Origin: Bacteroidetes bacterium 47-18 | GTDB taxonomy: Bacteria; Bacteroidota; Bacteroidia; Chitinophagales; Chitinophagaceae | Assembly (NCBI GenBank): GCA_001897155.1 | Contig: MKSF01000004.1 | Location: 1-64,000, forward strand | DNA: 64,000 nucleotides | Reading direction: 5' to 3' | Part shown: one piece after another, positions 34,850-44,744 of the stretch | Layout: every line of letters begins with the position of its first letter | Position numbering within the stretch: position 1 is the stretch's first letter | Notes under the pieces: model-generated | What the model saw: the letters and a program-made list of their open reading frames with translations, nothing else | Told to the model about the DNA's origin: nothing | Databases searched by the model: none | Program-made: the position numbers and the translations under genes

Positions 34850-36619
34850 ATGATACAAAAAGACAACAAGAAAAGCGGTTCTCTAAGGAAGATGTTCTCA
34901 TTTCTGAAGCCCTACAGGCTCAGGTTCTGGATTTCAGTGGTGCTTTCCATCATACTCTCCCTGATGGCTCCTGTCCGGCCTTATATAACGCAGCTATCCA
35001 TAGATCACTACATCGGCAATAAGCTGCTGCAGGGATTGATCTACATCTCGGTCGCCCACCTGGTCATCCTGCTGGTGGAGAGCGCTATCCGGTTCGTATT
35101 CATGTACATTACCTCCTGGGTGTCGCAGCATGTGGTCAATGATATGCGTAATGCCGTCTTTAAGAAGATCTCTTACCAGAACCTCAGCTATTTTGATAAT
35201 ACCCAGGTAGGTACGCTTACTACACGTACCATCAATGACCTGGAAGCGGTGAATGATGTGTTCTCTGACGGGATCGTATCCATACTGGCGGACCTGCTGA
35301 CCATACTGGCCATACTGGGTGTGATGTTCTATACCGACTGGCGGCTCACCCTGATAAGTCTTGCGGCCTTTCCCCTGCTTATCCTGGCCACCTATTTTTT
35401 TAAGGAAAGCGTGAACAGGTCCTTTATGAGGGTCAGGAACGCCGTTTCCAGCCTGAATGCCTTTGTGCAGGAGCACCTTACAGGTATGTACATCGTACAG
35501 GCCTTTGCGGCGGAGAAGAGCGAGGCGGAAAAGTTCAACGAGATCAATAAGGAGCACCGGGATGCCAATATCAGGTCTATTATGGCATATTCCGTTTTCT
35601 TCCCTGTGGTGGAGATCATCCTGGCCATTTCCATGGGATTGCTGGTCTGGTATGGCGCGGTGCGGATGCTGAACGCGGAAATAACGCAGGGGGTGATCAT
35701 TGCCTTTATTATGTACCTGAACCAGCTTTTTCGTCCTTTACGGATGCTGGCGGATAAATTCAATACGCTTCAGATGGGCATCATAGCAGGCGAAAGGGTC
35801 ATAACCGTGCTGGAGGATGATAACTACCTGAAGCATAACGGTACCCTGGAGGCTTCCCCGCTGCGGGGAGCCGTGAAGCTGGAGGATGTCTGTTTTGAGT
35901 ATAAGCCGGGCATACCCGTGCTGAAAGGTATCAGCTTTGAGGTAAGGGAAGGAGAGACCGTGGCCATCATAGGGCATACCGGCGCCGGGAAAAGCTCCGT
36001 TATCAGCATTCTCACCCGACTGTATGAGATACAGTCGGGAAGGATATTGATAGACGGCAGGGATATCAATGATTACAATATCTATGAGCTGCGCAGGCAG
36101 GTGGGTGTCGTGCTGCAGGATGTGTTCCTGTTTTCCGGCACGATCCTTGAAAATATTACCATGAACAATCCTGCGCTGACCCGGGAGCAGGTGGTGGACG
36201 TATGCAAGCTGCTGGGCATCCACGAATTTATTATGAACCTGCCGGATAATTACGACTTTAATGTGAGAGAGCGTGGTGGTACGCTGTCGCAGGGACAGCG
36301 GCAACTGATCTCCTTCGCAAGGGCATTGATATATGACCCCAGGATACTCATACTGGATGAAGCTACGGCCTCCATTGACAGCGCGTCAGAGCAACTGGTC
36401 CAGCATGCGATCGGGCAACTGGTGAAGGACAGGACAGCCATCGTTATCGCCCACAGGTTGTCTACTATCCGTAAAGCCGATAATATCATCGTGCTGGATA
36501 AAGGGGTGATCATAGAGCAGGGCAATCATGAGCAACTGATGCTGCAGGATGGTATGTATGCGCAGATGTATAAAGTAGGCCGGTTCAGTTCTGCCGGGGA
36601 GTCTGCCGGTGCACGCTGA
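34850..36619 (+). CDS. ABC exporter, fused membrane and ATPase domains
   Basis: 589 residues. Six transmembrane helices occupy residues ~20-320. The ATPase has Walker A GHTGAGKSS, Q-loop QDVFLFSGTI, signature TLSQGQRQL, Walker B ILILDEATASID and the H-loop AHRLST. It belongs to the MsbA/multidrug type and works as a homodimer or heterodimer at the inner membrane. Substrate unknown; a lipid or drug is typical. An internal ATG (MFSFLKPYRLRF, 34892) also fits. Confidence 0.93.
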   Translation: MIQKDNKKSGSLRKMFSFLKPYRLRFWISVVLSIILSLMAPVRPYITQLSIDHYIGNKLLQGLIYISVAHLVILLVESAIRFVFMYITSWVSQHVVNDMRNAVFKKISYQNLSYFDNTQVGTLTTRTINDLEAVNDVFSDGIVSILADLLTILAILGVMFYTDWRLTLISLAAFPLLILATYFFKESVNRSFMRVRNAVSSLNAFVQEHLTGMYIVQAFAAEKSEAEKFNEINKEHRDANIRSIMAYSVFFPVVEIILAISMGLLVWYGAVRMLNAEITQGVIIAFIMYLNQLFRPLRMLADKFNTLQMGIIAGERVITVLEDDNYLKHNGTLEASPLRGAVKLEDVCFEYKPGIPVLKGISFEVREGETVAIIGHTGAGKSSVISILTRLYEIQSGRILIDGRDINDYNIYELRRQVGVVLQDVFLFSGTILENITMNNPALTREQVVDVCKLLGIHEFIMNLPDNYDFNVRERGGTLSQGQRQLISFARALIYDPRILILDEATASIDSASEQLVQHAIGQLVKDRTAIVIAHRLSTIRKADNIIVLDKGVIIEQGNHEQLMLQDGMYAQMYKVGRFSSAGESAGAR

Positions 36620-36670
36620 CAGTCTGTCCGGTCCGTACAATTTAACACAGGTATTTAGCGTTATTAGTAT

Positions 36671-36678
36671 TATATTTG
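36671..36678 (+). promoter_or_regulatory. -7 element of the DUF6089 gene
   Basis: TATATTTG, exact consensus, about 32 bases ahead of the ATG at 36710. Confidence 0.5.
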
Positions 36679-36709
36679 TTTTTCCATTGGATGTGGAGTG
36701 CTTATAACT

Positions 36710-37567
36710 ATGAGAAAATTAATTAAAAGAGCGGGTCTGGTTTGCGGTGTGAGTGTGGGAAGTCTGTTACATTGCCAGGCTCAGAATTTTTATACCGCCC
36801 AGGAATACGGGGTTGCGGCAGGCGCTGCACACTATTTCGGCGATCTGAATCCTAATTACGGCTTTAAGCATATACGCCCGGCCTTCGGGCTGTTATTCAA
36901 GCAGCATTTTAATCCTTACATCAGCGTCATTTCCTTTCTGAACGGTACACAGGTGGGATATGATGACGCCTGGAGCAACAATGCTTTCCAGAAGATAAGG
37001 AACCTGAATTTTCAGTCATATATCATAGAGCTGGGCGTGGCAGGCGAGTTCAACTTCTTCTGGTTCGATACCGGCAGGAAGGGTAAGCGCTTTACACCCT
37101 ACCTGACATTGGGCGTGGCGGGCTTTTACTCCAATCCTTATACCACCCTCGATGGCAGGAGATACGCGCTGCGGCCTTTGGGAACAGAAGGACAGCATAC
37201 GGAAGCATATAAGAAAAGGAAGTATTCCAACCTGAACGTCAGCTTTCCGGTTGGCGTAGGCTTTAAGACCTGGATCGTACCGGGAGTCAACCTGGCTGTG
37301 GAGATTGCCAACAGGTTTACCACCACCGACTATATGGATGATGTCAGCCAGACCTATGTCGGTAAGCAGCATTTCGGCGGTGAACGCTCCACTACGGCCG
37401 CCAACAGGCTCCAGGACCGTTCGGCAGGCCAGCTGCTGGGTGTCAAGGACCAGCAGCGCGGGGATAAGATATCTTTTGACCAGTACCTTATAGCACAGGT
37501 AAAGATCAGCTTCCAGTTGAAAACCTATAAATGCCCGAAATATAACCAGGGGCTCTGGGAACCTTAA
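36710..37567 (+). CDS. DUF6089-type outer-membrane protein, PorG-like
   Basis: 285 residues from ATG 36710, which gives a clean signal peptide (to CQAQ); a nearby in-frame ATG at 36698 adds four residues. The mature start YTAQEYGVAAGAAHYFGDLNP and the strands FKHIRPAFGLLFKQHFNPYIS and FTPYLTLGVAGFYSNP match the DUF6089 beta-barrels related to the T9SS protein PorG. It ends with KCPKYNQGLWEP. A role in T9SS or the outer membrane is inferred. Confidence 0.82.
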   Translation: MRKLIKRAGLVCGVSVGSLLHCQAQNFYTAQEYGVAAGAAHYFGDLNPNYGFKHIRPAFGLLFKQHFNPYISVISFLNGTQVGYDDAWSNNAFQKIRNLNFQSYIIELGVAGEFNFFWFDTGRKGKRFTPYLTLGVAGFYSNPYTTLDGRRYALRPLGTEGQHTEAYKKRKYSNLNVSFPVGVGFKTWIVPGVNLAVEIANRFTTTDYMDDVSQTYVGKQHFGGERSTTAANRLQDRSAGQLLGVKDQQRGDKISFDQYLIAQVKISFQLKTYKCPKYNQGLWEP

Positions 37568-37582
37568 CCCGGCGCTCCGGAT

Positions 37583-37617
37583 AAAAAGCCGCTTCCCGTT
37601 TATGGAAGCGGCTTTTT
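37583..37617. terminator. Terminator after the DUF6089 gene
   Basis: Perfect 14-bp stem AAAAAGCCGCTTCC / GGAAGCGGCTTTTT with a 7-base loop. Confidence 0.92.
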
Positions 37618-37657
37618 CAGTATATTGCGGTTTCTTGTGACTACTAAAGTTCCTCTA

Positions 37658-38647
37658 ATGAAAATAGATATACATACACATATCATGCCGGAAAAGATAC
37701 CTAACTGGTATGAGAAATTCGGATATGGCGATTTTATAAGGCTGGAGCACCAGGATACCTGCTGCGCCCATATGATCAAAGGCGATAAGATGTTTAGGGC
37801 GGTAGAGCCGAACTGCTGGGACACGCCTGCGCGCCTGGATGAAATGGATGGTACGGATGTGACTATGCAGGTGCTATCTACCATTCCCGTATTATTTAAC
37901 TATTGGGCCAAGCCTGCCCACGGGCTGGAAACATCCCGTTTTTTCAACGATCATATTGCCGAATGCGTGTGCAATCATCCCGGGCGCTTTGAAGGTCTGG
38001 GCACCGTGCCGCTGCAGGATATAGACCTGGCCGTAAAAGAGCTGAGAAGATGTAAGGAAGAGCTGTCATTGCCCGGAGTGGAGATCGGGTCCAATATCAA
38101 CGGGAAGAACCTGAGCGATCCCTGCTTTGATCCTTTCTGGGAGGCGGTGCAGGAGCTGGATATGTGCATTTTTGTGCATCCCTGGGAAATGATGGGTGAG
38201 AACGACATGACCCGGTACTGGCTGCCCTGGCTCGTCGGGATGCCAGCGGAGACGTCAAGGGCCATCTGCTCTATGATATTCGGCGGTGTATTTGAAAGGT
38301 TCCCGCGTTTAAGGGTAGCTTTTGCGCACGGCGGCGGCAGCTTCCCGGCTACGATAGGCCGGATCAACCATGGCTTTGACGTACGCCCGGACCTGTGCGC
38401 GATTGATAACCCGCACCGGCCCGGCAGCTATATCGGCAAGTTCTGGATCGACTCCCTGGTTCATGATCCTAAGGCGCTTGCCTATATCATTGACATCATG
38501 GGCGCAGATGCCATCTGTATGGGAAGCGATTATCCCTTTCCGCTGGGCGAACATCACCCGGGAAAGCTGATAGAGACGGTGATACAGGATAAGGAATTGC
38601 AGGAAAAGCTGCTGTATAAAAATGCTTTGGCCTGGTTAAAAAAATAA
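37658..38647 (+). CDS. 2-amino-3-carboxymuconate-6-semialdehyde decarboxylase (ACMSD)
   Basis: 329 residues from ATG 37658 (MKIDIHTHIMPEKIPNW). It follows the animal enzyme almost end to end: NCWDTPARLDEMD, LGTVPLQDIDLAVKELRRC, HPWEMMGEND, RYWLPWLVGMPAETS.AIC, FAHGGGSFPATIGRINHGF, GSDYPFPLGEHHPGKLIE. Metal ligands are HTH, HPW, HGG and the Asp of GSDYPF. It diverts the kynurenine/3-hydroxyanthranilate pathway away from quinolinate. No other gene of that pathway is in the window. The ABC ATPase gene starts 4 bases later. Confidence 0.93.
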   Translation: MKIDIHTHIMPEKIPNWYEKFGYGDFIRLEHQDTCCAHMIKGDKMFRAVEPNCWDTPARLDEMDGTDVTMQVLSTIPVLFNYWAKPAHGLETSRFFNDHIAECVCNHPGRFEGLGTVPLQDIDLAVKELRRCKEELSLPGVEIGSNINGKNLSDPCFDPFWEAVQELDMCIFVHPWEMMGENDMTRYWLPWLVGMPAETSRAICSMIFGGVFERFPRLRVAFAHGGGSFPATIGRINHGFDVRPDLCAIDNPHRPGSYIGKFWIDSLVHDPKALAYIIDIMGADAICMGSDYPFPLGEHHPGKLIETVIQDKELQEKLLYKNALAWLKK

Positions 38648-38651
38648 GGAT

Positions 38652-39401
38652 ATGCCTGTTATTTCAGTAAGGAACTTAAAGAAGCAATACGGGGCCTTTA
38701 CGGCAGTGAACGGCATCAGCTTTGATGTGGAGGCCGGTACGGTCTTCGGGCTGCTCGGTTCCAACGGCGCCGGTAAAACCACTACGCTGGAGATCATAGA
38801 GACCCTGAAGCAAAAGGACGGGGGCACCATCACGGTAGGAGGCTATGATATCGACAGGCATCCGCAGGAGATACGGAAAATGATAGGCGTGCAGTTGCAG
38901 GCCTCCGGTTATTTCCCGCACCTGAACCTGAAAGAGCTGCTGGAGCTCTTTGCCGGCCTGTATAATGTGGATGTGAAGCCGATGGAGATCCTGGAAGCCG
39001 TTCAACTGACAGATAAGGCCCGCAGTAAATACAAGGAGCTGTCCGGCGGGCAGAAGCAACGGTTCTCTATTGCCACGACCATCATTCACCGGCCGCAGAT
39101 CATATTCCTGGATGAACCCACCACGGGCCTGGATCCGCAGGCAAGGCGGCAGCTCTGGGAGCAGATACGCAGCATGAAGGCCGGGGGCACTACTGTTGTG
39201 CTGACCACGCATTACCTGGATGAAGCGGAATACCTGTGCGATACCGTTGCCATCATGGATAAAGGACGCATTCTGACAATGGATTCCCCGGATCATCTTA
39301 TCCAGCAGCTGGTAGATTCCGGCTTCCGACCTGTACAAAGCCGTAAGGGCGCGTCCCTGGAAGATGTATTCATACAGTTGACCGGAAAAGAAATATTATA
39401 A
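38652..39401 (+). CDS. ABC-2 type transporter ATP-binding protein
   Basis: 249 residues: Walker A GSNGAGKTTT, Q-loop, signature ELSGGQKQRF, Walker B IIFLDEPTTGLD, H-loop TTHYLDEAEYL, and the short C-terminal SLEDVFIQLTG typical of ABC-2 export ATPases. It lies 4 bases after ACMSD and 2 before the LD-carboxypeptidase. No permease gene is adjacent, so its membrane partner must be elsewhere. Confidence 0.92.
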   Translation: MPVISVRNLKKQYGAFTAVNGISFDVEAGTVFGLLGSNGAGKTTTLEIIETLKQKDGGTITVGGYDIDRHPQEIRKMIGVQLQASGYFPHLNLKELLELFAGLYNVDVKPMEILEAVQLTDKARSKYKELSGGQKQRFSIATTIIHRPQIIFLDEPTTGLDPQARRQLWEQIRSMKAGGTTVVLTTHYLDEAEYLCDTVAIMDKGRILTMDSPDHLIQQLVDSGFRPVQSRKGASLEDVFIQLTGKEIL

Positions 39402-39403
39402 CG

Positions 39404-40315
39404 ATGAAAGTAATCATTCCTCCTTTTTTAAAAAAAGGATCTCATATTACGATAGTATGCGCCTCGGGCTACCTGCCGTTTGAAAAATCGGAGCAGGCTG
39501 CCCGGGTGCTGGAGGAGTGGGGGTATAAAGTGACGCTGGGCACGACCACCCGTACTGAGAACGCCTATTTTTCCGGCACTGATGAAGAACGCCTGGCTGA
39601 CCTGCAGCGGGCGCTGGACCATCCCGATACGGACGCTATATTGATGGGGCGTGGCGGGTATGGCCTGTCCAGGATCATAGACCGGCTGGATTTCAGGAAA
39701 TTTAAAAAAAGGCCGAAATGGATCCTCGGATTCAGCGATGTGACCGTGCTGCAGGCCCATATTTTCAGTACGCTTCATATAGCCGCCATGCACGCGCCTA
39801 TGTGCAGCGCCTTTGCTGCCGAACATCTTGATCAGCCCCATATGAAGGCATACAGGAACCTGCTCCGGGGAAAGCAGATCCGGTACAGATTCCCGGGCCA
39901 TCCCCGGAATATCCCCGGCCAGGCTGAGGGGGTGCTGGTAGGCGGGAATCTCTGTATGCTGGCGCATCTTACCGGGTCGGCATCCGCATTGGACACCAGG
40001 GGTAAGATACTCTTTATAGAAGATATCGGGGAGCACCTTTACAAGGTGGACCGCATGCTGTACACCTTAAAGCGTTCCGGCCAGTTGGCGGAGCTGAAAG
40101 GGCTGATCTGCGGTAATTTTTCCGACATGGAAGATACGGTCCGTCCGTTTGGCCAGGAATTGCATGACATCATTTCCGCGCACGTGGCAGACCTGGATAT
40201 ACCTGTAGCCTTTGAGGTGCCCTGCGGTCACGAAACGGTCAATTATCCCCTTACCCTCGGAGCCTCTTACAGGCTTGAAACCACTAAAAAAGGAACTATA
40301 ATTCAGCAATTATAG
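39404..40315 (+). CDS. LD-carboxypeptidase, peptidase family S66
   Basis: 303 residues. The nucleophile is Ser111 in ILGFSDVT. The later GKILFIEDIGEHLYKVDRML gives the Glu, and VPCGHE the His of the Ser-Glu-His triad. This family trims the terminal D-Ala from tetrapeptides during peptidoglycan recycling; microcin-immunity members also exist. It has no signal peptide, so it is cytosolic. Last gene of the ACMSD-ABC-S66 operon; its final codons lie within the terminator. Confidence 0.92.
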   Translation: MKVIIPPFLKKGSHITIVCASGYLPFEKSEQAARVLEEWGYKVTLGTTTRTENAYFSGTDEERLADLQRALDHPDTDAILMGRGGYGLSRIIDRLDFRKFKKRPKWILGFSDVTVLQAHIFSTLHIAAMHAPMCSAFAAEHLDQPHMKAYRNLLRGKQIRYRFPGHPRNIPGQAEGVLVGGNLCMLAHLTGSASALDTRGKILFIEDIGEHLYKVDRMLYTLKRSGQLAELKGLICGNFSDMEDTVRPFGQELHDIISAHVADLDIPVAFEVPCGHETVNYPLTLGASYRLETTKKGTIIQQL

Positions 40316-40320
40316 TTCCT
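40291..40320. terminator. Terminator overlapping the end of the S66 gene
   Basis: Perfect 13-bp stem AGGAACTATAATT / AATTATAGTTCCT with loop CAGC. It includes the last eight codons, stop included, of the upstream gene. Confidence 0.8.
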
Positions 40321-40357
40321 CGGGCATTATCAGGATGGGAGCGGACTCCCTTTAGGT

Positions 40358-41272
<915 letters not shown>

Positions 41273-41475
41273 GAACAGTTTGTTTTGTTTTGTGTTTATT
41301 GAAAATAAGGGCTAAGTTATAAATTTTTTTTTGAGTAGCTATAGGGTAAACTGTTGTGAGATTGTCATGTTTATGTAGCGTACCTTGAAATGACGGAAAA
41401 TATTATTACATTTACACCAACTTTTACAGGAGGGGAGTGGATTTTCTATTTCCCTGTTTTTATTTTACAAGTATT

Positions 41476-42468
41476 ATGATTTTATTACAGTTGTTTGGGG
41501 CGGAAAAGATTCCCCTGATCAAAGAAGCATTGATGGACCTGGATGCGAAAGCGCCTCCTCTTATTTTATGGGCAGTACCATTTCTCATTTTTTTCTCCTT
41601 GCTGGAAATGCTGATAGCGTATCTGCAGGACCGGAAATATTATGAGGCAAAAGAAACCTGGGGATCGCTTTGGGTCGGCATCGGCAACCTTGTTATCAGT
41701 GCCGCGGTAAAGGTCGGGCTGCTGTATGTGGTGGTATGGATCTACAATCTTGTACCCTGGCGTATGGAACTTCATTATGACCAGTCGCCCTTCTCGTGGA
41801 GCTCTTACTGGTGGCTGTTCATCCCATGCTATATCATTTATGACCTGTGCAGCTACTGGGCGCATCGCATCTCCCATGAGCATCGTTTCTGGTGGGCTAC
41901 GCACGTGGTGCATCACAGCGGGGAGCATTACAACCTTACCGTTTCCTTCCGCCAGAGCTGGGTGCAGCACCTGAAGGTGATCTTCTTCCTGCCTATCGCG
42001 TTCATGGGCTTTCACCCGATTATCTTTTTTATCACGAACCAGGTAGCTGTATTGTTCCAGTTCTGGGTACATACGGAATATATCCGTAAGCTGCCTGCCT
42101 GGGTGGAATATGTCTTTGCCACACCTTCCAATCACCGTGTGCACCACGGATCCAATGAACAGTATCTTGATAAGAACTATGGCGCCACCTTTATCTTCTG
42201 GGACAGGATATGGAAGACCTATGAGCCGGAAGTAGAGCCTGTCAGGTATGGCATCACTACGAACATTGAGCAGAAATCCAATCCTATCTTTATTAATTTC
42301 CATGAATATAAGGACATACTGAAGGATATGCGGGAGGCCAAAGGGTTCCGCCAGAAATGGTTTATGGTATTCGGCAGCCCGGTGGCCATCTATGAGCGTA
42401 AGCTTAAGCAGCAGGATGCTGCCAGGGATGTGGACTCTGTAAAGGAGGTGAAGGAGGCAGCTTCGTGA
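41476..42468 (+). CDS. Sterol desaturase / fatty acid hydroxylase family membrane protein
   Basis: 330 residues from ATG 41476; the frame is open a little further upstream. Several hydrophobic helices flank three histidine boxes: HRISHEHRFWW, HVVHHSGEH and HRVHHGSNEQYLD, the di-iron site of the family. Members hydroxylate or desaturate lipids using O2. The late DRIWKTYEPE is also typical. Substrate unknown; sphingolipid or ornithine-lipid hydroxylation is possible in Bacteroidota. Confidence 0.92.
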   Translation: MILLQLFGAEKIPLIKEALMDLDAKAPPLILWAVPFLIFFSLLEMLIAYLQDRKYYEAKETWGSLWVGIGNLVISAAVKVGLLYVVVWIYNLVPWRMELHYDQSPFSWSSYWWLFIPCYIIYDLCSYWAHRISHEHRFWWATHVVHHSGEHYNLTVSFRQSWVQHLKVIFFLPIAFMGFHPIIFFITNQVAVLFQFWVHTEYIRKLPAWVEYVFATPSNHRVHHGSNEQYLDKNYGATFIFWDRIWKTYEPEVEPVRYGITTNIEQKSNPIFINFHEYKDILKDMREAKGFRQKWFMVFGSPVAIYERKLKQQDAARDVDSVKEVKEAAS

Positions 42469-42536
42469 TTCCCGGTTATTTTTGGACAGAAATAAAATTA
42501 TGATTGTAAAAATCATATTAATAATCAGAAAAAACT

Positions 42537-42544
42537 TATTTTTG
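42537..42544 (+). promoter_or_regulatory. -7 element of the DUF5606 gene
   Basis: TATTTTTG, exact consensus, 29 bases before the ATG. Confidence 0.5.
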
Positions 42545-42573
42545 CCAACCAAATTAAATTTTTATTAAAGATA

Positions 42574-43206
42574 ATGGAATACAGACATGTAGTTGCCGTT
42601 ACAGGCTTAAGTGGTTTATTTGTTTTAGTAAGTACGAAAAATGATGGCGCCATCGTTCGTAGTCTGGTGGATAACAGTATTAAATTCATCTCTTCCAGGC
42701 TGCACCAGATCACGCCGCTGGAGAGTATTGAAATTTATACTACAGAAGATAAGAATGTGCGCTTGCATGAAGTGTTTGAGCTGATAAAAAATGACGATGC
42801 GGAAGTGCTGGCATTGAACGGTAAGAAAGATGATAAGGCGTTCCGTGCATTGTTTGGCAAAATATTACCCTCTTTTGATACGCAAAGAGTATATACCAGC
42901 GACATAAAAAAAGTGTTCAAATGGTATGATATTCTGAAAAAAGCGGATATGCTTAACTTTGAATCCCTGAAGCAGGCTATCGCTGCCCAGTCGGTAGATG
43001 TGGGTGAAGTGGTACTGGATAAAAATGAAGATGAGGTGGCGTCTGCAGCAGCAGTAACGACAGAGGAAACAACGGAAGCGCCCAAGAAGAAAGCGCCTGC
43101 CAAGAAGAAAGCCGCTGCGAAGGCTGCTGAGGAAGCGCCCGCGAAAGAAGCCGCTCCCAAGAAAAAGACCGCAGCTAAAAAAACGGCTAAAAAGAAAGAA
43201 GATTAA
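42574..43206 (+). CDS. DUF5606 protein with Lys/Ala-rich histone-H1-like tail
   Basis: 210 residues. Residues 1-~150 are a DUF5606 domain (YRHVVAVTGLSGLFVLVSTK, FELIKNDDAEVLALNGKKDDKAFRALFGKILPSFDTQRVYTSDIKKVFKWYDIL). From ~170 to the end is a low-complexity tail of Lys, Ala and Pro (APKKKAPAKKKAAAKAAEE, APKKKTAAKKTAKKKED) as in histone-H1-like and HU tails. The tail suggests nucleic-acid binding. The domain's function is unknown. Confidence 0.9.
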   Translation: MEYRHVVAVTGLSGLFVLVSTKNDGAIVRSLVDNSIKFISSRLHQITPLESIEIYTTEDKNVRLHEVFELIKNDDAEVLALNGKKDDKAFRALFGKILPSFDTQRVYTSDIKKVFKWYDILKKADMLNFESLKQAIAAQSVDVGEVVLDKNEDEVASAAAVTTEETTEAPKKKAPAKKKAAAKAAEEAPAKEAAPKKKTAAKKTAKKKED

Positions 43207-43233
43207 TACACAGAATACTAAATGTCCATAATA

Positions 43234-43270
43234 AAAGCAGAGTAAGATAGATATTGTCTTCCTCTGCTTT
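43234..43270. terminator. Terminator of the DUF5606 gene
   Basis: Stem AAAGCAGAG / CTCTGCTTT extended by an inner AAGA / TCTT pairing. It lies 18 bases ahead of the TTG start of cca. Confidence 0.8.
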
Positions 43271-43287
43271 ATTAATTTAATTACAGC

Positions 43288-44721
43288 TTGAAGAGTACAT
43301 TGAATTTTTCCGCTGCGGAACTGACCCTGCTGCAGGCCATGTCCGATACGGCAGAGCGCCTTCAACTGGAGGCGTACGTGATCGGCGGCTTTGTCCGTGA
43401 TAAGATATTAGATCGTTATAATAAGGATATTGATGTGGTATGTATCGGGGACGGTATCGTGTTCGCCCGTGAGCTGGCGGCTACGATAGCCCCGCAGGCA
43501 AAGCTCAGCGTGTTCAAGACCTACGGTACTGCGCATTTCAGGTATAAGGATATTGATCTTGAATTCGTAGGATCAAGGAAAGAATCCTACAACAGGGAAT
43601 CCAGGAATCCCGTAGTGAGTCCCGGAACGCTGGAGGATGACCAGAAAAGGCGGGATTTTACCATCAATGCCCTGGCATTAAGCCTCGGCAAATCCGGTTT
43701 CCTGCAACTGATAGACCCTTTTGACGGGGTAGAGGACATACAGCTTAAGATCATCCGCACACCGCTCGAGCCGCAGCAGACCTTCAGCGATGATCCGCTG
43801 CGGATGATGCGTGCCATCCGGTTTGCCACGCAACTGAATTTCTACATGGAGGAAAAATGCTTTAATGGCATTAAGGCGGAAGCGCACAGGATCGGGATCA
43901 TTAGCCGCGAAAGGGTGGCCGTGGAGCTGAATAAGATACTGATGAGTGCCAAGCCGTCCATCGGCCTTGATCTGCTGTTCAGGACCGGCCTGCTGAAGCT
44001 CATCCTGCCGCAGCTGGCAGCTCTGTCCGGTACGGAATATATAGATAATAAAGGGCATAAGGATAACCTCTACCATACTTTCCAGGTAGTGGACAATATA
44101 GCGCAGCATACGGATAATTTGTGGCTCCGCTGGGCCGCTTTGCTGCATGACATCGGTAAAGCCCCCACCAAGAAATTTGAAAAAGGCACCGGCTGGACCT
44201 TTCATGGCCACGAAGTGGTCAGCGCCAGGATGGTCCCTAAGATATTTAATGACCTGAAATTGCCGCTCCATGATACGATGGAATATGTACGGAAGATCGT
44301 TTACCTGCATCACAGGCCTATTTCGCTTACCAAAGAAAATATTACCGACTCCGCGGTGCGGCGCCTGCTGTTTGATGCGGGAGACGATATTGATGACCTG
44401 ATGATCATGTGCAAGGCGGACATCACGTCCAAGAATCCCTCCAAGGTAGAGCGGTATCTCAAAAACTTCGACATGGTAGCCGAAAGGTTACGGGAGGTGG
44501 AAGAGAGCGATAAGATCCGGAACTGGCAGCCCCCGATCTCCGGCAATGAGATCATGGAAACATTTAACCTGCCGCCTGGTAAAGAGGTAGGGGTGATCAA
44601 GACCGCTATACGGGAAGCGATCCTGGATGGTGTGGTGAAAAATAATCATGAAGAGGCACACCGGTTTATGCTGCAATTTGTACAGGAGCATTACCCGCAG
44701 CTTATAGCAAAGCTGAAATAA
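43288..44721 (+). CDS. cca: CCA tRNA nucleotidyltransferase with HD domain
   Basis: 477 residues starting at TTG 43288. The nucleotidyltransferase head has VIGGFVRDKILDRYNKDIDVVC (GG...D-x-D) and RRDFTINALALSL. Then comes the RNA-binding neck (DDPLRMMRAIRFATQL) and an HD domain (LLHDIGKAPTK) in the C-terminal half. It adds or repairs the 3' CCA of tRNAs; the HD part suggests phosphohydrolase activity. Its last seven codons lie in a perfect palindrome shared with the convergent XRE gene. Confidence 0.93.
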   Translation: MKSTLNFSAAELTLLQAMSDTAERLQLEAYVIGGFVRDKILDRYNKDIDVVCIGDGIVFARELAATIAPQAKLSVFKTYGTAHFRYKDIDLEFVGSRKESYNRESRNPVVSPGTLEDDQKRRDFTINALALSLGKSGFLQLIDPFDGVEDIQLKIIRTPLEPQQTFSDDPLRMMRAIRFATQLNFYMEEKCFNGIKAEAHRIGIISRERVAVELNKILMSAKPSIGLDLLFRTGLLKLILPQLAALSGTEYIDNKGHKDNLYHTFQVVDNIAQHTDNLWLRWAALLHDIGKAPTKKFEKGTGWTFHGHEVVSARMVPKIFNDLKLPLHDTMEYVRKIVYLHHRPISLTKENITDSAVRRLLFDAGDDIDDLMIMCKADITSKNPSKVERYLKNFDMVAERLREVEESDKIRNWQPPISGNEIMETFNLPPGKEVGVIKTAIREAILDGVVKNNHEEAHRFMLQFVQEHYPQLIAKLK

Positions 44722-44744
44722 TATTATTTCAGCTTTGCTATAAG
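44701..44744. terminator. 44-bp perfect palindrome between convergent genes
   Basis: CTTATAGCAAAGCTGAAATAAT (22 bases, 44701-44722) is followed at once by its exact reverse complement. It includes the stop codons and last six residues of both cca and the XRE gene. It can act as a terminator hairpin in both directions. Confidence 0.9.
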
